Source of the DNA: Leptolyngbya sp. CCY15150
Lineage (GTDB): Bacteria; Cyanobacteriota; Cyanobacteriia; RECH01
Direction: 5' to 3'
DNA length: 35,275 nucleotides
Assembly: GCF_016888135.1 (NCBI RefSeq)
Contig: NZ_JACSWB010000214.1
Span: 1 to 35,275 of the forward strand
Below the pieces are notes generated by a model, which was not told the DNA's origin, did not search any database, and saw nothing but the letters and a program-made list of their open reading frames with translations. This document shows positions 32,796 through 35,275 of the stretch, in pieces; the stretch's first letter is position 1, and every line of letters begins with the position of its first letter. The position numbers and the translations under genes were made by a program.

Positions 32796-33914
32796 TCAAG
32801 ACAAGAGGGGAAGTTGTTGGTCGGGCGGTTGGTAGCCCAGATGCTGCCAGGCGGCGCGGGTGGCAATGCGGCCGCGGGGGGTGCGGTTGAGGTAGCCGAT
32901 TTGCAAGAGGTAGGGTTCATAAACTTCTTCGATGGTTTGGGCATCTTCGCCGGTGGCAGCGGCTAGGGTATCGAGACCCACCGGGCCGCCGCCAAAGTTT
33001 TCGATCATCATCGATAGCAAGCGTCGGTCTGTCCAGTCTAGACCGCAGGGATCGACGTTAAATAGCTCCAAGGCTTCCGCCGCGATCGCTTCGGTGACTT
33101 CCGAGCCCGATGCTTTCACCTCTAGATAATCCCGCACCCGTCGCAGCAGGCGGTTGGCAATCCGCGGTGTACCCCGTGCCCGGCGGGCAATTTCGGCCGC
33201 CCCCTCAGGGGTAACGGCGGTGGTGAGAATGGTGGCGGTGCGCTGGACAATCTCGGTCAGTTCTTCAACGGTATAGAACCGGAGCCGTTGGACGAGGCCG
33301 AAGCGATCGCGTAGGGGCGACGACAGGGCCCCCACTCGTGTAGTTGCGCCTACCAAGGTGAAGCGCTGTAGGGGAATACTGCGGGTGCGAGCGCTTTGCC
33401 CTTTGCCCACGGTGATATCTAGGCGAAAGTCTTCCATGGCTGGATAGAGAATTTCTTCTGTGACCCTAGGCAGGCGATGGATTTCATCGATAAACAAAAT
33501 GTCGCCGGGTTTCAGGTTAATCAACAGGCCGACAATATCGCGGGGACGCTCTAGGGCTGGGGCGGTGGTGATCTTGCAGCCCACTTTCATTTCGCTAGAC
33601 AAAATCAAGGCCATGGTGGTCTTTCCCAATCCAGGCGGCCCGTAGAGCAATAGATGATCCAAGGACTCTTGACGTGACTGGGCGGCTTTGATGGCAATGT
33701 CTAACACGTCTTTCAAGGACGATTGCCCGATGTAGTCGCCAATGCGCTGAGGTCGCAGGGATTCTTCTGCCTTGCCCGTTTCTTGCACTTGGGCATCGGG
33801 CTGCAGCAAGGCCGCTTCAGGCGGACGAGGCACCCGAGGGGCGATCGCTTTTGGATCGGGGCTGTCTGATCCAGGCTGGTTGGGATCGGGTTGCTTGGAG
33901 GAAATAATGGCCAT
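32796..33914 (-). CDS. ruvB: Holliday junction branch migration DNA helicase RuvB
   Basis: A 372-residue product from the ATG at 33914 (MAIISSKQP). A start at 33977 would add 21 residues not expected. An N-terminal extension of about 55 residues rich in Pro/Asp is normal in cyanobacterial RuvB. The RuvB signature follows: [12 protein letters not shown], Walker A GPPGLGKT (92-99), Walker B DEIH (143-146), [18 protein letters not shown] with the arginine finger region, and the C-terminal winged helix ([25 protein letters not shown]). It drives branch migration with RuvA during recombination repair. No ruvA or ruvC is adjacent, as usual in cyanobacteria. Confidence 0.98.
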   Translation of the reverse strand: MAIISSKQPDPNQPGSDSPDPKAIAPRVPRPPEAALLQPDAQVQETGKAEESLRPQRIGDYIGQSSLKDVLDIAIKAAQSRQESLDHLLLYGPPGLGKTTMALILSSEMKVGCKITTAPALERPRDIVGLLINLKPGDILFIDEIHRLPRVTEEILYPAMEDFRLDITVGKGQSARTRSIPLQRFTLVGATTRVGALSSPLRDRFGLVQRLRFYTVEELTEIVQRTATILTTAVTPEGAAEIARRARGTPRIANRLLRRVRDYLEVKASGSEVTEAIAAEALELFNVDPCGLDWTDRRLLSMMIENFGGGPVGLDTLAAATGEDAQTIEEVYEPYLLQIGYLNRTPRGRIATRAAWQHLGYQPPDQQLPLLS

Positions 33915-34060
33915 AGGAACGCTCCCAGAAGGGCGATCGCACATCACGTTCCTTTGTACTATACCATCGTGCCCCATCCGGTATGTGTCAACGTGGGGTC
34001 GATAGCGTTGTGGCTTCAGAAGCCCCTGTTGTTGGGGATTTGATAAACACCGTCAGTTTT

Positions 34061-35222
34061 TTATTCATGTTTAGTGTCTTTTGCAGATCTTTGTTTCCTA
34101 ATTTGATCCCACCGAAATTCTCTCCAGACCACATCCCAATCAGAAGTTTTTTCGTGGCATAAAATTTTTGGAAAAAAGTCTATACATGTATGATCATAAT
34201 AACTTTTTTCGTATATGTTTCGGTTGCTTAGGTAGTGTTTCAATGCTAGTGGGAATATAAAACTACTTAAAAGCAAATGCTCCTTCAAAGTCCATATGGA
34301 TGCATAGGACTCATGACTGTGCCCGTGAGCTAGGCTTCCTCTTTTTATGACGATATCTCTCATCCAAACCTCTTGTATGGATGTATCTTTTTGAAGCTTC
34401 TGCTTTTTATCTTGTTGCCGTTGTTGCCGTTGTTGCCATTGTTGCCCCCTATAACAATCAATGATGTCCATATCAGATTGCGTGCCGAGTAATTGAGTGA
34501 ACCTATTAGCTAAATCTTCGTCTGCGCTGCCCTTAGATCTCTTTTGGCTATTGGATTTTAGCAATCGCTCAAAGGCGCTCACTGAGAAGACAAGTTCTAT
34601 TGCCTCAGATGTATATGGGCCATCCGAGTTGGATAAATTAAAACTTATTATCCCCTGAAAAATACTTTCCCACTTATTTAATCGAGATTGAGCAGAAATT
34701 AAAGAATGCAAGAAGTCCTCGTTCAATCTTGTCCTTAAATGACGTACATGGCTAGGCATTACTTCTCGAAATTTATGTTTTGATATGATGTTCTCATTGC
34801 AACCATCTCTTCGTCTAGTGATTGTTTTATAAGCGACCGAGTTACTAAATCTTTTTAGCTGAAAGTTGTCTCTGTTGCAATAATCCTGGCTACCCGAGAA
34901 AAATGTTCTACCACTCAATCCACAAAAAGTTATTAACTCTATCCATAAAGCAAGCTTTTCCTCTAATTTTTTACTGATCTTATCAATCAATCTGGGCATT
35001 GATTGATAAGATCGTGATGCTCTGGACATTTCTGGTGTCACTTTCATAAAAATGATTTAGGTAGTCTTCCAGTGCAGATACGGTTTCCTGATCATATTCT
35101 GTCGGTCTACTTCCTTTGTCGAAAGGTAGCAGGCTGAAATCATCTAAATGAACAGCTTCAGAAATCCTGAACCAAGGGAAAAAAACTAGGGCGGCAAAAC
35201 TAGCTGGAGAAAGAGGAGACAA
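34061..35222 (-). pseudogene. HEPN-like (Apea-type) protein gene split by a frameshift
   Basis: Two overlapping minus-strand frames join into one protein. The upstream part starts at a TTG (35222; an in-frame TAG lies four codons before it) and runs LVFFPWFRISEAVHLDDFSLLPF to SITILSINAQID, then TGA (34985-34983). The downstream frame continues naturally as DKISKKLEEKLALWIELITFC to a stop at 34063-34061. Removing one TGAT from ATTGATTGATAAG restores one frame. The downstream part has R-G-S-L-A-H (in VIKRGSLAHGHSHES), which fits the HEPN Rx4-6H RNase motif. Family assignment is tentative. The region is AT-rich, lacks HIP1 sites and has a QQRQQRQQ tract, suggesting acquisition. An ATG at 35047 could still express the last 328 residues. 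Confidence 0.6.
34976..35013. repeat. Perfect 16-bp inverted repeat at the frameshift site
   Basis: GATCTTATCAATCAAT (34976-34991), loop CTGGGC, and ATTGATTGATAAGATC (34998-35013). The 4-nt unit that breaks the HEPN-like reading frame is part of one arm, so the arms match perfectly only because of that insertion. Confidence 0.85.
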
Positions 35223-35275
35223 TTGGCTAGGCTAGGCACAGAGGCGAGAACAGGGTGAGGCAATCAAGATGGTCA

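Overview
The window reads as chromosomal DNA of a cyanobacterium, probably filamentous. The octamer GCGATCGC (HIP1) recurs in nearly every gene. The gene set is also cyanobacterial: ferredoxin-type glutamate synthase, Zn-ribbon Ser/Thr kinases with WD40 tails, PAS histidine kinases, and caspase and FGE-like proteins. Only the right end (about 34.0-35.2 kb) is AT-rich and free of HIP1, which suggests acquired DNA.

Layout. 1-2367 (-) is the 5' part of a TIR-NB-ARC-TPR (NLR-like) gene that runs off the left edge. 2533-7275 (-) is ferredoxin-dependent glutamate synthase. A gene-poor gap of about 760 bp follows, then a secreted phosphodiester-glycosidase-like protein (+), a membrane C39-like protease (-) and a methylmalonate-semialdehyde-dehydrogenase-type ALDH (+). 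12.6-13.3 kb holds a terminator and a secreted repeat protein whose repeats continue in frame past a stop codon.

13.4-20.3 kb is the most interesting block. A trypsin-co-occurring-domain-1-like gene (-) is divergent from four collinear genes (+): caspase with a VMAP-C-like tail; MoxR AAA+ ATPase; SAV_2336-like/vWA protein fused to an FGE/C-type-lectin domain; and a second, free-standing FGE/lectin protein. The first three match the computationally described vWA-MoxR-VMAP ternary conflict systems, with a caspase as the likely effector. Both FGE domains end in a stretch of about 35 codons whose differences look like those made by a diversity-generating retroelement (DGR). No reverse transcriptase or template repeat is visible here. 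The likely logic, which is inference, is: diversified lectin sensor, vWA/MoxR NTP-dependent relay, caspase execution.

20.5-26.5 kb holds an FHA-PrsW membrane protease, a three-PAS histidine kinase (-), a NarL-type response regulator (+) and a lipoprotein sugar dehydrogenase (+). 26.5-27.58 kb is a non-coding tract with four different repeat structures, followed by a basic, AT-hook-like, coiled-coil protein. 28.4-32.0 kb (-) is a translationally coupled pair of Ser/Thr kinase-WD40 proteins. A GNAT acetyltransferase and ruvB (-) follow. The right end holds a HEPN-like gene broken by a 4-nt frameshift that lies inside a perfect 16-bp inverted repeat.

No tRNA, rRNA, CRISPR array, transposase or integrase was recognised.
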